From Pycnococcus provasolii (lineage: Eukaryota > Chlorophyta > Pseudoscourfieldiophyceae > Pseudoscourfieldiales), in assembly GCA_049487715.1 (NCBI GenBank), contig CP150581.1:1-64000 (forward strand): 64,000 bases of DNA, written 5' to 3'. Below the pieces are notes generated by a model. It did not search any database. It worked only from the letters and a program-made list of their open reading frames with translations, and was not told the DNA's origin. Below, piece after piece: positions 17,486 to 28,155 of this stretch. How positions within the stretch are numbered: the stretch's first letter is position 1; the number at the start of each line of letters is the position of its first letter. Made by a program: the position numbers and the translations under genes.

Positions 17486-18556
17486 CTTATCCGTGTGGAT
17501 GACATCACGCGCGGCCGTGTCGTCCCCTTCTCCCAGCTTAAGCACGAGAAGGGACCGCAGGTCTTTCAGTGCCTCAAGCTGCCGAGTGAGACGGCACTTC
17601 GCGCGTTTAGCCCGAAAAGCTACAGCCGCGCAATCATCATAGAGGGTGGCGTTATGACGGTGTGCAAGTGCGACGAACACGGAAACGTCTCGTTCAAGTA
17701 CGCGAAGAGCGCGGGTGATGTGAAGCAAACGTACTTTGTCGACAAAAAAGTGCTTCACCAGTACGACGTGCACTACGAGGTGAAAGAACAAGTCGACGCT
17801 GACAGAGGCAATACGCCAAGCAAGAAGAGCATGTTCTCCGGACTGTTTGGCAAGATTGGCGGCAGAGGCGAAGCTCAGTCGCGCGAGAATGACGTTTTCG
17901 TCTTCCAGCCGAGCGAGGGTGGGCGCTTCTACGAGGCGTTACGCGACGCGCGTGCAAGTGAGATCTACGGAAACAGATCACGAGGAAGTGACTCTGCACC
18001 GCCATCATCCAACGGGGCGCCAAGTACACCAACATCCTCTGGCCCCCCTTCGACGCAGAGGAGGCGCTTCAGCGACGCATACTCGGAGGAAATCAGTCAG
18101 GCGCCTGAGGTCCGGGCACCTTCAGCTAACGCTGCGGCTGACGACGGGTTCGGTGCGCTCGCTCGTCGAGGTTCTGGGCCAGAAACTCCAGTCGTGGCTG
18201 GCCAATACACGCAAGGTAGTGGTGGAACCTCCATAGGCACCAATCCGTTCGCGCAGGAGCCAAACCCGTTTGCGCAGCAGTCGTTTCCGCAACCGCCAGC
18301 ACAACAGCCTGTGATGGCGGAGGCACAGCAGCCCGCGATGATGGCAGCACAGCAGCCGATGCCAATGCCGGCGGCGGCGGCGGCGGAAGCAGCTCCTCCG
18401 ATGATGCAAATGGAGCAACCGCCTCAGATGCAACCGATGCAGCAGCAGCCTCAGATGCAACCGATGCAGCAGCAGCCTGTGAATCCCGCGAATCCCTTTG
18501 CCGCAGCCCCGCCGCCGCAAGCGCCTCCTCCGATGCAAGAACCACAACTGATTTAA
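17342..18556 (+). CDS. NPF-motif protein, possible endocytic adaptor (one intron)
   Basis: Exon 1 is 17342-17365 (MAEDWVGK) and exon 2 is 17486-18556. The 120-nt intron (GTGAGT to CACACAG) contains a long (CA)n tract at about 17440-17484. The 364-aa product has an N-terminal globular region of about 140 residues (beginning LIRVDDITRGRVVPFSQLKH) that I cannot assign. A Ser/Thr/Pro-rich region follows, then three NPF tripeptides (TNPFAQ, PNPFAQ, ANPFAA) in a Gln/Met/Pro-rich tail. NPF motifs bind EH domains of endocytic proteins, so a membrane-traffic role is inferred from those motifs only. Confidence 0.7.
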
Positions 18557-18623
18557 CTGGTGTGAATGGACAACCGACGGACAAAGTAAAGTACACTCCA
18601 TTACTGAATGAGGCATCTTAGAG

Positions 18624-20214
18624 TTACTCCATCAATTCCATGTACCAGTTCAGTGTCGCGCGCAGCTGATTGGCTGCGGGCAGGCTCATGTCGCGTGGAA
18701 CGCCGACGCGATCTCGCAGGTACGTGAGGCACGCGACGATGCCTGGCGCTCGACCAGCCTCGCGGCTGGCAATCGCGAGCTCACGAGCCGCCTTCGCACC
18801 TTCTCTTCCCGCGAGAGGTCCACCTTCGTCGAGGAGCGCGGCGCTGATGGCTCGAAGCGCGGAGCCCACCTCCTCCTCCCATTCCAAGTCCGGCTTGGCG
18901 AGCGGGTCGGCTAGAGGTGCACTGTACTGACCACCACCCGGCTCTCCCATGCCCCGGCACGCGAAGCGCGCCACCGCCTCTCCGTTACCCGTGAGGCTTA
19001 CCGCCGCCTCGTGACGCCAAGCATCGGGTCCCTTCGCCACCTCGCTCGCGGCGTAAGGCTCGATGTCTGGCGACGCATCCACCTGCTCGAGCGTCCAGCT
19101 CGTCTTCCCGTCGATCGCCGCGCGTATTTTATCCGCCTCCGCACCGCCATCCTCGTAGCCTGGGCCGTACTGCGGCGGGATGTCCATGACGTGCGTGTAG
19201 TAGTCAGACTTCGTCGCCATGTACGACGGCCTCTCCTCGAAGGCGTCGAACCACGCATCGATGTGCGGCCACCGTCCCGATCCGCGAATCTGAACACCTT
19301 TCCAGTACAGCACGGACGCATTCATGCGCTCAACATGCGTGACGTACTGCCAGTCCACGATGTCGGGGTGTTCGCCGCCGAGGAACCACGGTCCTGGCGT
19401 GGATGCGAGCGACTCGTCCATTTTCGTGAGCGCAGCCTCGAACGCGCCCAGAGCCTGCGACTTTTTGTTGAAGAGATTTGGCATGCTCGGACGGAACACG
19501 AGGCTGCACCACGCGCCGAAAAGATTTCTTTCCTCCTTGAGCAGCGCGTTGGCGGCGGCAAGATTTTTCTTGTCGCCCGGTGCAGGAAGCATAGCTGGTC
19601 CGTACGGCCCGAACGGTTCTCCCGGAAACTCCTGCTCAAGAAGCTGCATGATGACGAGCGACTCGGTGACGACTTTGCCGTCGAGTTCGATCACGGGAAG
19701 CAGACCACCCGGAACCTTGTCGGTGACTGGTATGTTTAGTGTGTTGGGCTGTTAGTGAACTGTTGCTTATCCTCCGCGCACAATTAGACTTGGTAGACTT
19801 ACACCACTTCGGCTTTGGTCCGTACGACCTCATGTTGATGCGCTCGATGCGACACGGTATTTTTTTCTCCTCGATGAGAGCCCAAACCTTCTGGCAGTAC
19901 GGGCACCATCCCGCGTGGTCACGGTACAGCGTGAGTCGTATTTCTGACTCGTCGGATGCGTCCTGAAGGCGCAGTTTGTTGGCGACATGCGGCGTACCGA
20001 GCCCTTGGGAGCGCAGAGAGATTTGATCTTTGATACGCGTTCCTTCCAGTGTAACGGATGCTTGTTCTTGCAGAGAAGTCCACGACGGTGCGGTGGTGGT
20101 TGGTGGTGACGAGGCCATGGCGCGAAGTCGGCGTGTCGTGCAGGCTGGTCGCACTGGTATCTGCCTGGTGCGTGTGCTGCAAACACTTCGGCTGGCAGAC
20201 GTCGTCGTGGCCAT
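18624..20214 (-). CDS. Glutathione S-transferase family protein, plastid-type (one intron)
   Basis: Exon 1 is 20214-19803 and exon 2 is 19726-18624. The joined protein has 504 aa. After a likely organelle-targeting leader, a thioredoxin-fold domain carries CPYCQKVW (residues about 105-112, the redox/GSH site) and KVPGGLLPVIELDGKVVTES, which spans the intron. A GST alpha-helical domain (GPWFLGGEHPDIVDW) and a C-terminal extension of about 180 residues with its own helices follow. GSTs with this length and extension occur in plant plastids; the substrate is unknown. The intron interrupts codon KPKW|F in phase 1 and belongs to the introner-like family. The next segment upstream (20351) is a decayed AP2 copy. 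Confidence 0.85.
19727..19802 (-). other. Introner-like intron of the GST gene
   Basis: This 76-nt intron starts GTAAGTCTACC and ends with TTCACTAACAGCC, then CAACACACTAAACATACCAG. Both ends match the introns in U6 copy 1 (intron 3) and tRNA-Ser(AGA). Joining the flanks restores the GST motif KVPGGLLP, so this protein-coding case fixes the splice signals used for the RNA genes. Confidence 0.92.
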
Positions 20215-20350
20215 GGAAGGGTGTAGATAGATCCGTTTGTGGCTCAGATACGGCGGAAGATATCTCAGCGGGGGGAGAAAAAGAGCAGTGTGAACAAGGC
20301 GCGACGAAGGTGGTCAAAAGAGGATTGAGGGGGCTGTGGAAGGAAGCAAT

Positions 20351-21480
20351 CAGGGGATCCGTCGTAGATGATAGGCTTTGGTCCATGGAATCTGGAGGAG
20401 GTTTCTGGATCCGGGAATCCGGGATCCCGGTTCGGTTAAATACTTTTGTGAGGAGAAGAGCGCGTGTGACAATGTTCGTGCTTTGCGCGGTGGAGCCGGG
20501 TCACGTTGATGCCTGTGTTGGTGCGATGGCTCGACGCGCGGCGACGGCGGCCGGCGTACGCCGCCGGGGCACATTTGGGATACGTCGAAATTCCGTGGCG
20601 TGCGGAAAACGTGAAAACGTCAGGCCCCGCGAAGAAACCATGGGTAGCACAACTCAACATCAACAAAAACAACTAAGCCGTGGCACGCGAGGCTAATCAT
20701 CAAGAAAAAGGTTGTGTACAAGAGCGCTCGGTTTCGGACCGAAATTCATGCAGCCATCGCCTACGACCTTGCTTGCGAAAGGCACGGAAAGCGTGCGTAC
20801 AAGAACTTCTACAAACCTACCTGCTTTACGCGATAGCTTGCCATTGCGGTACGCGTCACTACCGAAAGGATGGCGCTTTGAAACGACTCGCGAGAAGCTT
20901 TCAAAGATGGTCGTGGAGTCGGTGATGGCGCTTAGCACGCGTGTGCCCCAAGTGGGACTGCTATTTTGCCGCACTTACAGCTGGGAGAACATACGTCACT
21001 AACGCCGTGCTCGCATCAACCTCGCGGGTACAACACGCGCGCGGGGGGGGGGGGGGAGAGAGCGGATTTCCTACGAAGCTGTACGACACCAAGGAGGTTA
21101 AGATTAAGAACACCGGTGATTATGCGGCGATGGCAGCGGAGCCCGGCATCAATGCGTTTGTCTGGGAGGACGCCGGTCGTGTGCGCATGATGTCGAATCA
21201 CGTCGTTTTACGGGACTGCTCATTGGGACTTTGCCTCTCACTGGGAGCGGACGTTGTGCTGGTCGATTGGCATTATCGCCACGTTCAGCTATGGCGGCAA
21301 GGTTTGGCGGGCCATGGATGGAGCGTTAATGGCGCGCGACGCGGAGGGCAGGGCGCCATTGCGCATACAAACTAATTTGTCCCGAAACAGGTGTTGTAAC
21401 GCGGACAATAATTGTCAACGGACTACCGTTGACGCTAACGGGAATGGGGCTAATTTGTTTTTCATTTTCAGACTTTTGTT
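20351..21480 (+). pseudogene. AP2-family paralogue A, frameshifted
   Basis: The segment starts with a stretch of about 190 bp shared with 24291-24480 (GGGATCCG, later ATCCGGGAATCCGGGATCCC, then TTCGTGCTTTGCGCGGTGGA). Fragments in different frames match the intact AP2 protein: KKPWVAQLNI, then KPWHARLIIKKKVVYKS with IHAAIAYDLACERH and YKNFY (AP2 domain, partly duplicated), then LPKGWRFETTREKLSKMV, then LCWSIGIIATFSYGGKVW with a one-letter change from the intact copy's pattern. A G11 run lies at about 21045-21055. At least three frame changes and several stops make a normal protein impossible. It sits just upstream of the GST gene. Confidence 0.85.
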
Positions 21481-21501
21481 ACTACACATACAAAGCCTGC
21501 C

Positions 21502-24192
21502 TCATATGATGCTAAAGCTTCCATACAGCAGATCTCTCACCACGAAGTATTCCCTGCAAAGTCCACCTTCAACAACAAAACGCTCACCCTTGCCTTCTCG
21601 TCGAACGACGACGCGGCCGCCTGCACCGCACACCAAACGCCCATCCTTGAACGTCGCCTTGACGCCTGCGCGATCGAGCGCAACCTTCACGTCGGGCAGG
21701 GCGAGCGTACCAACAAACACCGATCCACCGCGACGCACGCTCGGGCCTGTGTTCGGCCCTAACGACCACACGCCGTCCTCTCCCTTCCCACCCAGCGTGC
21801 CTTCGACGAATGCCACGCGACACTCGCCGAGCACGGAGAAGTGTGCACTGCGCAGCACTTCGGCATCCAGCGAGAGGAGAAGGCTCCCTCCACCGGCTGA
21901 CACCTTGATAGATTCCAGCGGCGTGGGAACCAAAATCGAGCAGTCCTCCTCTCCAGATCCCACCTCGCGCTGAAGCTCCTCGCCAAGTGCAACGGCCGTT
22001 GCGAGGTAGCTGCCACCAACGACGGCGCACTTGCGAGGTGCAAGGCTTGCGAGCACTGCCGCAGCGGATCGCACGTCGCACCTGCTTGAAAAGTCGCAGA
22101 GTTCCACCTGACACCGAACCATCAGGCTCATCGCCGCAGTCACCGTCTTCATCGGAACCTCGGGGGCAGAGGGTGCCGCTGGCACGACACCTCCACCTTT
22201 GTCCACAGCTACTGCCTTTTCCTTTTGCTGAGCAGCTGCCACCGCTGCCGCTGCCGCCGCCGCCATTGCCGCTGCATGCGCAGCCGCCGTCTCTTCACCT
22301 CCATTCTTTTTGAGTGCGACAATTTCGGCGTCCGTCAGCGTCTCACCGTAAACGTCAACAAGAGGCGGTGGCACAGCTCCTCCTCCGAACGACGGCAGAA
22401 CACGCGGTCCAGATGCGAAGACGGGCCTGGCTGCACCCACCGGTACGACGAAGCCTTCCACAAGACAGTCGTCAGGATCGCGCCCACCCGCCCGCTTCCA
22501 CTGCGGCGTGACATCCCTTCTCTGCCTCGGCGTCACTGGTTTGTTGGGCTCCTGCTTCGCACCACCCGCAGCACCCGCAGCACCAGAACCGACACCGGCA
22601 GTCGCTGCTTCCGCTTTCACAACATTCTTCACATCCTGCTGCTCCTGCTGCTGCTCCTGCTGTTGCTCCTGTTGTTGTTGTTGCTGCTGCTGCTGCTGCT
22701 GCTTACCCTCCTTCTCCACAGCCACCGCTATGTTTTTTTTGGTCACCGCCTCCTTCTCCGCCTCCTCCTTCTCCGCCTCCTCCGCCGCCCTTTTTCTTTT
22801 CTTCTGCTGCTCGTTGATTTGGTGCGTTCGCAGCTCGCTCCCTAGCAGAGGAACGCGCTTCGTGACGCCAATCTTGATTGTGCACCCGTAAAAGTCCCTG
22901 CGCCGCGTCTGCTGGAAAGCCTCGTCCTTTGCACGCTCCACGGCATCAAAGAGACGAGCCGCCACCGTCGGTCCTCCATTCTCACCTCTCTCGCTCGGTT
23001 CCGGCTTCTCCATGAACAATATCAGATTGCGCGGAACGCTCGCGTACTCCACCAGAAGTTCTTTTGCGATTCCCGCCTCACAGCTCTTCGGCGAGCAAAG
23101 CACGATCTTTGGCCCTGGCCCGCACTTTCGCAGCAGCTCTTCCTTCGAAGTGCAGCACTTCAGCCTGCGTAGCGTGTACGGGTTGTCGCGGCTCGCCTCG
23201 AACCCCTGCGCGAGCGAAGCTGCCATGTACTCGAGATGACTGCGTGCCACCTCGAGCAGAGTTGACGGGTGCGGCTCGACCGTCGACAGAAGCGCAATTG
23301 GATAGCGATCCAGCCCGCCCTGCATGCGCACGTAAAGCTCCTCGAGCATGAGCAGCACCTCGAGGATGCGCCCTCCACCTCCGTCCACGGGAATCAGCAC
23401 TGTGCCGTCGCGGCGAAGGCAGCCGAGTACCTGCTCGTGCAGCGCGTTGTCGCGCTCGCCACGACTGCTAAACTGTGGGCGAGGCAGCGGATCCTGCGGC
23501 GAGTCCTTTGGACCGGGAATGAGCGCATCCGTCACGAGAAGCGCCGCCGGTGCAGTCCCGAAGATGTTCGATCCGCGTTGGGCATCCGCGTCATCCAAGC
23601 GACAGCCGTCGACGTGCCTGTCCTTCTTCTGGTACAGGCCTACACAATAGTACACGTCTTCGCCGCCGCTGCGTATGCGCCACGCCGCTCCACCCGCCGT
23701 TCGTCCCGCGGGCATCGCCGACAGCGTCACATCCGGCGCGGCATCGCGCTGCGTTGCACCCAGCGCCGCCGTCTGGTTGTACCTCAACGGTACCATGCTT
23801 GACGTCACGGCGTCGATGTCCTCCGCAGAGTATGCTTCAAATACGCCCGCGCCAAACCTGATGCGCGCGTTTCGCATCTCCTTCAGCGTGAGTTCTGCCA
23901 TTTTCAGCGTCGGCGGCGTGCCGTACACCGGACAACGCAAGCCAAACGTGCCGAAGCACACGGCGAGCGCGCCGACGTGCTCGAACGTGCAGTGCGAGAG
24001 GACGACGGCGTCGATCTCGCGTCGCTGTATCGCCTCGCGCAGTGCCTCGAGAGCCTGCAGCTCGAACGACTCGTCCCAGCCGCAGTCGAGCAGCACGCCA
24101 ATGCCCGACGTGCGCAGCAGGCTAATAAAGCCTGACGTGGAGGCGGGTGCCGCCGCGCCCGTCGCGCCGCCAAGCGCGACGAAGGTGGTCAT
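21502..24192 (-). CDS. CPSF2: CPSF100 (CPSF2), cleavage and polyadenylation subunit
   Basis: The predicted protein has 896 aa. CPSF100 pairs with the endonuclease CPSF73 in pre-mRNA 3'-end processing. A metallo-beta-lactamase-like N-terminus (LLDCGWDESF, residues about 37-46) is followed by LSHCTFEHVGALAVCFG, where CPSF73 has the zinc-binding HxHxDH. Here His and Asp ligands are replaced, as in the inactive CPSF100 lineage. A beta-CASP part follows (GTVLIPVDGGGGRILEVLLM, KIVLCSPKSCEAGIAKELL). The central region has a Lys/Glu-rich and poly-Gln insertion (residues about 510-550), and the C-terminus ends in conserved strands (REYFVVRDLLYGSF). The start MTTFVALGG at 24192 fits the family. Confidence 0.85.
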   Translation of the reverse strand: MTTFVALGGATGAAAPASTSGFISLLRTSGIGVLLDCGWDESFELQALEALREAIQRREIDAVVLSHCTFEHVGALAVCFGTFGLRCPVYGTPPTLKMAELTLKEMRNARIRFGAGVFEAYSAEDIDAVTSSMVPLRYNQTAALGATQRDAAPDVTLSAMPAGRTAGGAAWRIRSGGEDVYYCVGLYQKKDRHVDGCRLDDADAQRGSNIFGTAPAALLVTDALIPGPKDSPQDPLPRPQFSSRGERDNALHEQVLGCLRRDGTVLIPVDGGGGRILEVLLMLEELYVRMQGGLDRYPIALLSTVEPHPSTLLEVARSHLEYMAASLAQGFEASRDNPYTLRRLKCCTSKEELLRKCGPGPKIVLCSPKSCEAGIAKELLVEYASVPRNLILFMEKPEPSERGENGGPTVAARLFDAVERAKDEAFQQTRRRDFYGCTIKIGVTKRVPLLGSELRTHQINEQQKKRKRAAEEAEKEEAEKEAVTKKNIAVAVEKEGKQQQQQQQQQQQEQQQEQQQEQQDVKNVVKAEAATAGVGSGAAGAAGGAKQEPNKPVTPRQRRDVTPQWKRAGGRDPDDCLVEGFVVPVGAARPVFASGPRVLPSFGGGAVPPPLVDVYGETLTDAEIVALKKNGGEETAAAHAAAMAAAAAAAVAAAQQKEKAVAVDKGGGVVPAAPSAPEVPMKTVTAAMSLMVRCQVELCDFSSRCDVRSAAAVLASLAPRKCAVVGGSYLATAVALGEELQREVGSGEEDCSILVPTPLESIKVSAGGGSLLLSLDAEVLRSAHFSVLGECRVAFVEGTLGGKGEDGVWSLGPNTGPSVRRGGSVFVGTLALPDVKVALDRAGVKATFKDGRLVCGAGGRVVVRREGKGERFVVEGGLCREYFVVRDLLYGSFSII

Positions 24193-24290
24193 GACGAGAG
24201 GCTTGAAGGGTGCTTCCTTGGGAAATGGCAGGAGCAACGCGGGGGGTGAAACTCAGGGCAGGGCGGGTCGGGTCCGGGGAAAGTGGAGTC

Positions 24291-25146
24291 AGGGGATCCG
24301 TAGTGGATGGTAGGCATTGGTCCATGAATTCTGAAGGAGGAATTCTGGATCCGGGAATCCGGGATCCCGGTTCGGTTAAGTACTTTTGTGAGGAGAAGGG
24401 CGCGTGCGACAGTGTTCGTGCTTTGCGCGGTGGAGCCGGGTCGGCACGTTGATGCCTGTGTTGGAGCGATGGCTCGACGCGGCGTGCGGCGGGGGCGACG
24501 CTTGCGTCAGTCCTCGTCGTATTGGACGGAAACGTATTGGTCTATTGGACGGAGATTGATTGAGGTTGCGCTCGCATACGACGCCGCGTGTGTTCAGCAC
24601 AAGGTCAAACAGTACAGGAACTTCTGCGTACCAGTAAAGAGCCAACGTGAGAAGGTGATGGCGAGCCTGCCTCTATGCTACAAGAACGGAAGCATACCAC
24701 CAGGGTGGCGGAAGAAAACCACGCGGGAGAAACTGATGGCGAGCGTCGCGAATGCTGTGGAGCGCGACAACAGCACTCGTCCACACAAGCTCTCGTCGCT
24801 CGAGTGCCAGACGTACAGTTCTGCTGCAATTTCCGAACTCGTCGAGCGTCACAACCAGCACGCGGGCGGCGACCCACAGATCTTCGATGAATACAACAGC
24901 CTCGACGATGAGAAGGTGATGGAGGAGCCGGAGAAGCTCGAGAAGACGGCAGCCAAGGCGGCGGCCAAGTCGTCGCGAGGAATGAAGGTGTGGACGTCGA
25001 TAGCCGCTCTCCGTGTTGACATGCCGCACGTCGCCGACGCCGTGATCATGTTAATGGCGCGCTCGACGCGAAGATCATTGCGCATACAAGTTAATTTGTA
25101 TGGCGACGACGATGACGATTTAGCGATCCACTACGTGTGCACCTAG
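24291..25146 (+). pseudogene. AP2-family paralogue B, truncated
   Basis: An open frame from ATG 24469 gives 225 aa: MARRGVRRGRRLRQ, then the second half of the AP2 domain (ALAYDAACVQH, YRNF), then the block IPPGWRKKTTREKLMASVAN and an acidic helix (SLDDEKVMEEPEKL), all strongly similar to the intact copy at 1797-2780. The first strands of the AP2 domain are replaced by unrelated residues, and the C-terminal LCWSVG block is lost because the frame stops after LYGDDDDDLAIHYVCT. The 190-bp segment before it is shared with paralogue A. It sits just upstream of the CPSF100 gene. It could still be expressed as a short protein. Confidence 0.75.
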
Positions 25147-25173
25147 ACCCGATTCGATCGGGCGAGTCGGCCG

Positions 25174-25190
25174 GTGCTCCGCTGGAGCAC
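25174..25190. other. Perfect 7-bp-stem hairpin
   Basis: GTGCTCC, loop GCT, GGAGCAC. A second palindrome (CCGATTCGATCGG) lies just before it. The pair marks the downstream edge of AP2 paralogue B. The function is unknown. Confidence 0.6.
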
Positions 25191-25245
25191 TAATACTTGC
25201 GCGAGTTTTCATTACAATAAATTAAATAACAAAAATACATACATC

Positions 25246-28155
25246 TTAAGATTCAGAGTTTAGCCAAGCCACGGGCTTGTACGTGCGTGCAAAGTTTGTG
25301 ACGCGCACGGCGACAGAACGTTCGCCGCGACGTGCGTCGAGGCGAGCCATCACCTCCGCGTCGCGGTCGTCAATCACGCGGTTTATTTGAGCGGTGAACC
25401 GCTCATCCGGCTCACGACGGCACGACATGGAGATGCGTGCCGTGGTCGCGGTGACGAGAGAATTCTTCGCATCCACGGGAAGCACGTCCAAGCTCCCTGG
25501 CAAGGAGCTCAGGGTAGGTGGCGGTGCTGGCATTGGCGACGGCGCCTCGACGGGTGAAACGGCGGCGGCGGCGGCGGCGGCAGGACGGTGTTTATGCTCG
25601 GGATGGCGTCGTGGCGGTGGAGCGTGGATGGGGATGGAAGCTTTTGCGGCGGCGGCGGCGGAGGTGGCGGGACGGTAGTGGTGTCTCTCGGCTTGGCGAT
25701 TGCAGCAGTAGCGAGATGCGCACCACCAGCCAAAGCACACGAACAGCATGCCGACAACCGTGGCAGCTGCAAGCATCACAACGAGGCCAGCAGCCATGAG
25801 TGAGTTGTTCGCCTGTATCGCAGGAGGCGGCGGCGGGGGTGCCGCCACCACGCGGAGCGGTGTCGGTGGAGGTGGGAAAATGCGATCGGGGAGGCGGTGG
25901 CACACGATGGGTACACCCGGCGGCGACTTGTACAGCGCGGTGATGCCTCTGTCGTCAATCACGGGAACGTTGGCGACATAGCCATCGGCGCACTCGTCGC
26001 ACGTCTCTCCGGCATATCCAGCAAAGCAGGAGCATCGTCCGGTGTTGCGAAGGCAAACGCCACCATAGCCACACTCAACGGAACTGTACAACGGATTGGG
26101 ACATCTCAGAAGCTTGTGCGGGCAGTCGGCGGGGCAGCACGATGGCGACTCGGTGACGTTATTGGCGTCAACGGCCGACGCGCCGATGCAACGCTCGTCG
26201 CGCTCGCAGATGCCGTTCCCGCACACACCCACGACGTTCTCAGACATGCGCTGTGCGAGCAGCACCGCCCCGCCGCGCGTTGGGAGCTTCGCAAAGCCGT
26301 GCACACGCTCGTCAAGGCGCGCGATCACCCACGACAAATCCGCCACGCGACCAATGACCATGCGACGGCCGGCAGCCTTCTCGGCGTCGAGCATGAGCTC
26401 CCTGCCGAGAATCTCCGTTGCGGTGGCAACCTCGACCAAGGCACCGGGAACGACGCTGAACGTGACTTTCCACACACGGGTGAATCCCGCGGGAGTGCGA
26501 AACCAGCCAGGCAAGGTTGTGGTAGAGCCATCCGTGAACACGAGCGGAATGTCCATGTAGCGAGAGACGGGCGCCATCGCGGCATGTAGCACGACGTGAT
26601 CCGAGGAGATCTGCAGCGCATCAGCGATGGCTCTGCGAGCGGAAGTCGAAAACCCATTGTCTGCATGCGCTGGCTGCTGCGCGAGCATCGCCCTTCTTCT
26701 GAGCGTCCGTCGCACAAGGCGTCCAGCCAGAGGTTCGGGAGGCGGCGGGGGAGGTGGTGCCGAATCCGTGCCTGCCCACGCTTTCACGGCGCCGAGCAAA
26801 TTTGGAGGAACCTCAACCGTCACGGACACCTGCAGCAGACAGCTCGCTCCATCGCCGGAGCACACACCGCACTCGTCGAAGCGACCGGACGGGCAGCACA
26901 CTCCCGCTTCGTCGAGGGCGCCGGGGCAGCAATTGCCGTTGGCGTCGGGGAATGATTTCATGCACCTGCTTCGCTCCGCATCCGGCGAGTCGGGGCAGCA
27001 CGCTCCGCACGCGTTCGCGACACCGCTGGGGCAGCACTCGCCGTGCCGGCTGAGCTTTCCAGGTTCGCAGCACGCTCCATTCGCGTCGAGCACACCCGGA
27101 GCAGCACAGCATAGCCCGAGCGCGTCGGCGATGCCGCTGCAGTTGGCGGGTGTTCGGCACAACGGCGGCTTGTGCAAGCGAAAGCCGCACTCGCACGCGG
27201 GAACGTTGATAACGTCCTTGGCATCGTGCAGGTCGAGTACCTGCGCGGTCGAGCACTCGCCATTGCCGTAGCAAGCGCGAACGTCATCCTTCGCCGCGGA
27301 GCATGGGTCGCGCATGGCATCCTCGCAAGGCGTGCGCAAGCACGGCTGCTCGCTTGCGGGTGGTGGACCATTCACAGCCACGCAACGGGACGTGTCAGCC
27401 GAGCTGCACTCGACGGTGCGCGTCTGCACGCCGCCGCCGCAGCGCACGGGGCACGCTGACCACGGTCCCACGACCCACCGAGCGTCGTCGCAGGGGGTGG
27501 TTCGGCAGAGACGCTTCGTCGCAGGGTGCGCGAGTTTGCTGCTCTTGACGCAGAATCCGTCGGGAACGATGCGGAATTCGTTGGCGTCGCGCTCGATGCA
27601 CACCACCTCGCGCTCCTGCAGACCTTCGCCGCACCGTGCCGAGCAACTGCGCCAGGGTCCCGCGACAAACTGGTAGAATGTGCACGGTTGCACGTTGCAA
27701 GCCTGCACAAGAGGGGGCACGCGCGAAGGCACGTCCGTGGCGTTCGGGTCCACGTCAACGTCGCACAGCGACGACTGCACGGTCCACCCGCGCGGTCCCC
27801 CGTTTCGGCACAGCGCCACACGTCTCTGCGTGCCTCTGTTGCACGTCCGCGTGCACTCGTCCCACTCCGCGGCTTGGTAGGCGACTGATGTGCACGGCTG
27901 AAGGTTGCACGTTCGAAACGTCGGCGGCGTGAGTTTGATGCTCGCGCACTCAGCTAAGGGAACCGGCGGCCATTCGACATCCACCAAGCTCCTGCACACG
28001 AGGTCTCGCGTCTGGTCACCACCCCCGCACGTCTCCGAGCAAGGCGACCACGCTCCTGCGCGGTACTGGTACGGCGGCCTGGCCTGCTTGGGCGGTGGCG
28101 GCGGCGGCAGCGGTGGCGGCTGCGGAGAAGGCGGAGGCGGAGGCGGCGCGGGCAT
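25246..28155 (-). CDS. Thrombospondin type-1 repeat membrane protein
   Basis: The predicted protein has 969 aa. Four TSP1 repeats follow one another in the first third: WSPCSETCGGGDQTRDLVC, WDECTRTCNRGTQRRVALC, WRSCSARCGEGLQEREVVC and WSACPVRCGGGVQTRTVEC. Then come a Cys-rich part with repeated ACCP/CCP motifs (for example CGACCPDS), a globular region, and an EGF-like module (CGYGGVCLRNTGRCSC). A transmembrane helix follows (SLMAAGLVVMLAAATVVGML, residues about 805-830), then a cytoplasmic tail with poly-Ala and poly-Pro. This is a type I cell-surface adhesion-like protein. The start at 28155 gives only a Pro-rich leader with no signal peptide, so an unseen upstream exon probably supplies it. 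Confidence 0.8.
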   Translation of the reverse strand: MPAPPPPPPSPQPPPLPPPPPPKQARPPYQYRAGAWSPCSETCGGGDQTRDLVCRSLVDVEWPPVPLAECASIKLTPPTFRTCNLQPCTSVAYQAAEWDECTRTCNRGTQRRVALCRNGGPRGWTVQSSLCDVDVDPNATDVPSRVPPLVQACNVQPCTFYQFVAGPWRSCSARCGEGLQEREVVCIERDANEFRIVPDGFCVKSSKLAHPATKRLCRTTPCDDARWVVGPWSACPVRCGGGVQTRTVECSSADTSRCVAVNGPPPASEQPCLRTPCEDAMRDPCSAAKDDVRACYGNGECSTAQVLDLHDAKDVINVPACECGFRLHKPPLCRTPANCSGIADALGLCCAAPGVLDANGACCEPGKLSRHGECCPSGVANACGACCPDSPDAERSRCMKSFPDANGNCCPGALDEAGVCCPSGRFDECGVCSGDGASCLLQVSVTVEVPPNLLGAVKAWAGTDSAPPPPPPPEPLAGRLVRRTLRRRAMLAQQPAHADNGFSTSARRAIADALQISSDHVVLHAAMAPVSRYMDIPLVFTDGSTTTLPGWFRTPAGFTRVWKVTFSVVPGALVEVATATEILGRELMLDAEKAAGRRMVIGRVADLSWVIARLDERVHGFAKLPTRGGAVLLAQRMSENVVGVCGNGICERDERCIGASAVDANNVTESPSCCPADCPHKLLRCPNPLYSSVECGYGGVCLRNTGRCSCFAGYAGETCDECADGYVANVPVIDDRGITALYKSPPGVPIVCHRLPDRIFPPPPTPLRVVAAPPPPPPAIQANNSLMAAGLVVMLAAATVVGMLFVCFGWWCASRYCCNRQAERHHYRPATSAAAAAKASIPIHAPPPRRHPEHKHRPAAAAAAAVSPVEAPSPMPAPPPTLSSLPGSLDVLPVDAKNSLVTATTARISMSCRREPDERFTAQINRVIDDRDAEVMARLDARRGERSVAVRVTNFARTYKPVAWLNSES

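Noticed and set aside
22630-22710. CAG/CTG repeat as a regulatory or instability element
   Set aside because: It encodes the poly-Gln insertion of CPSF100 and needs no other explanation.
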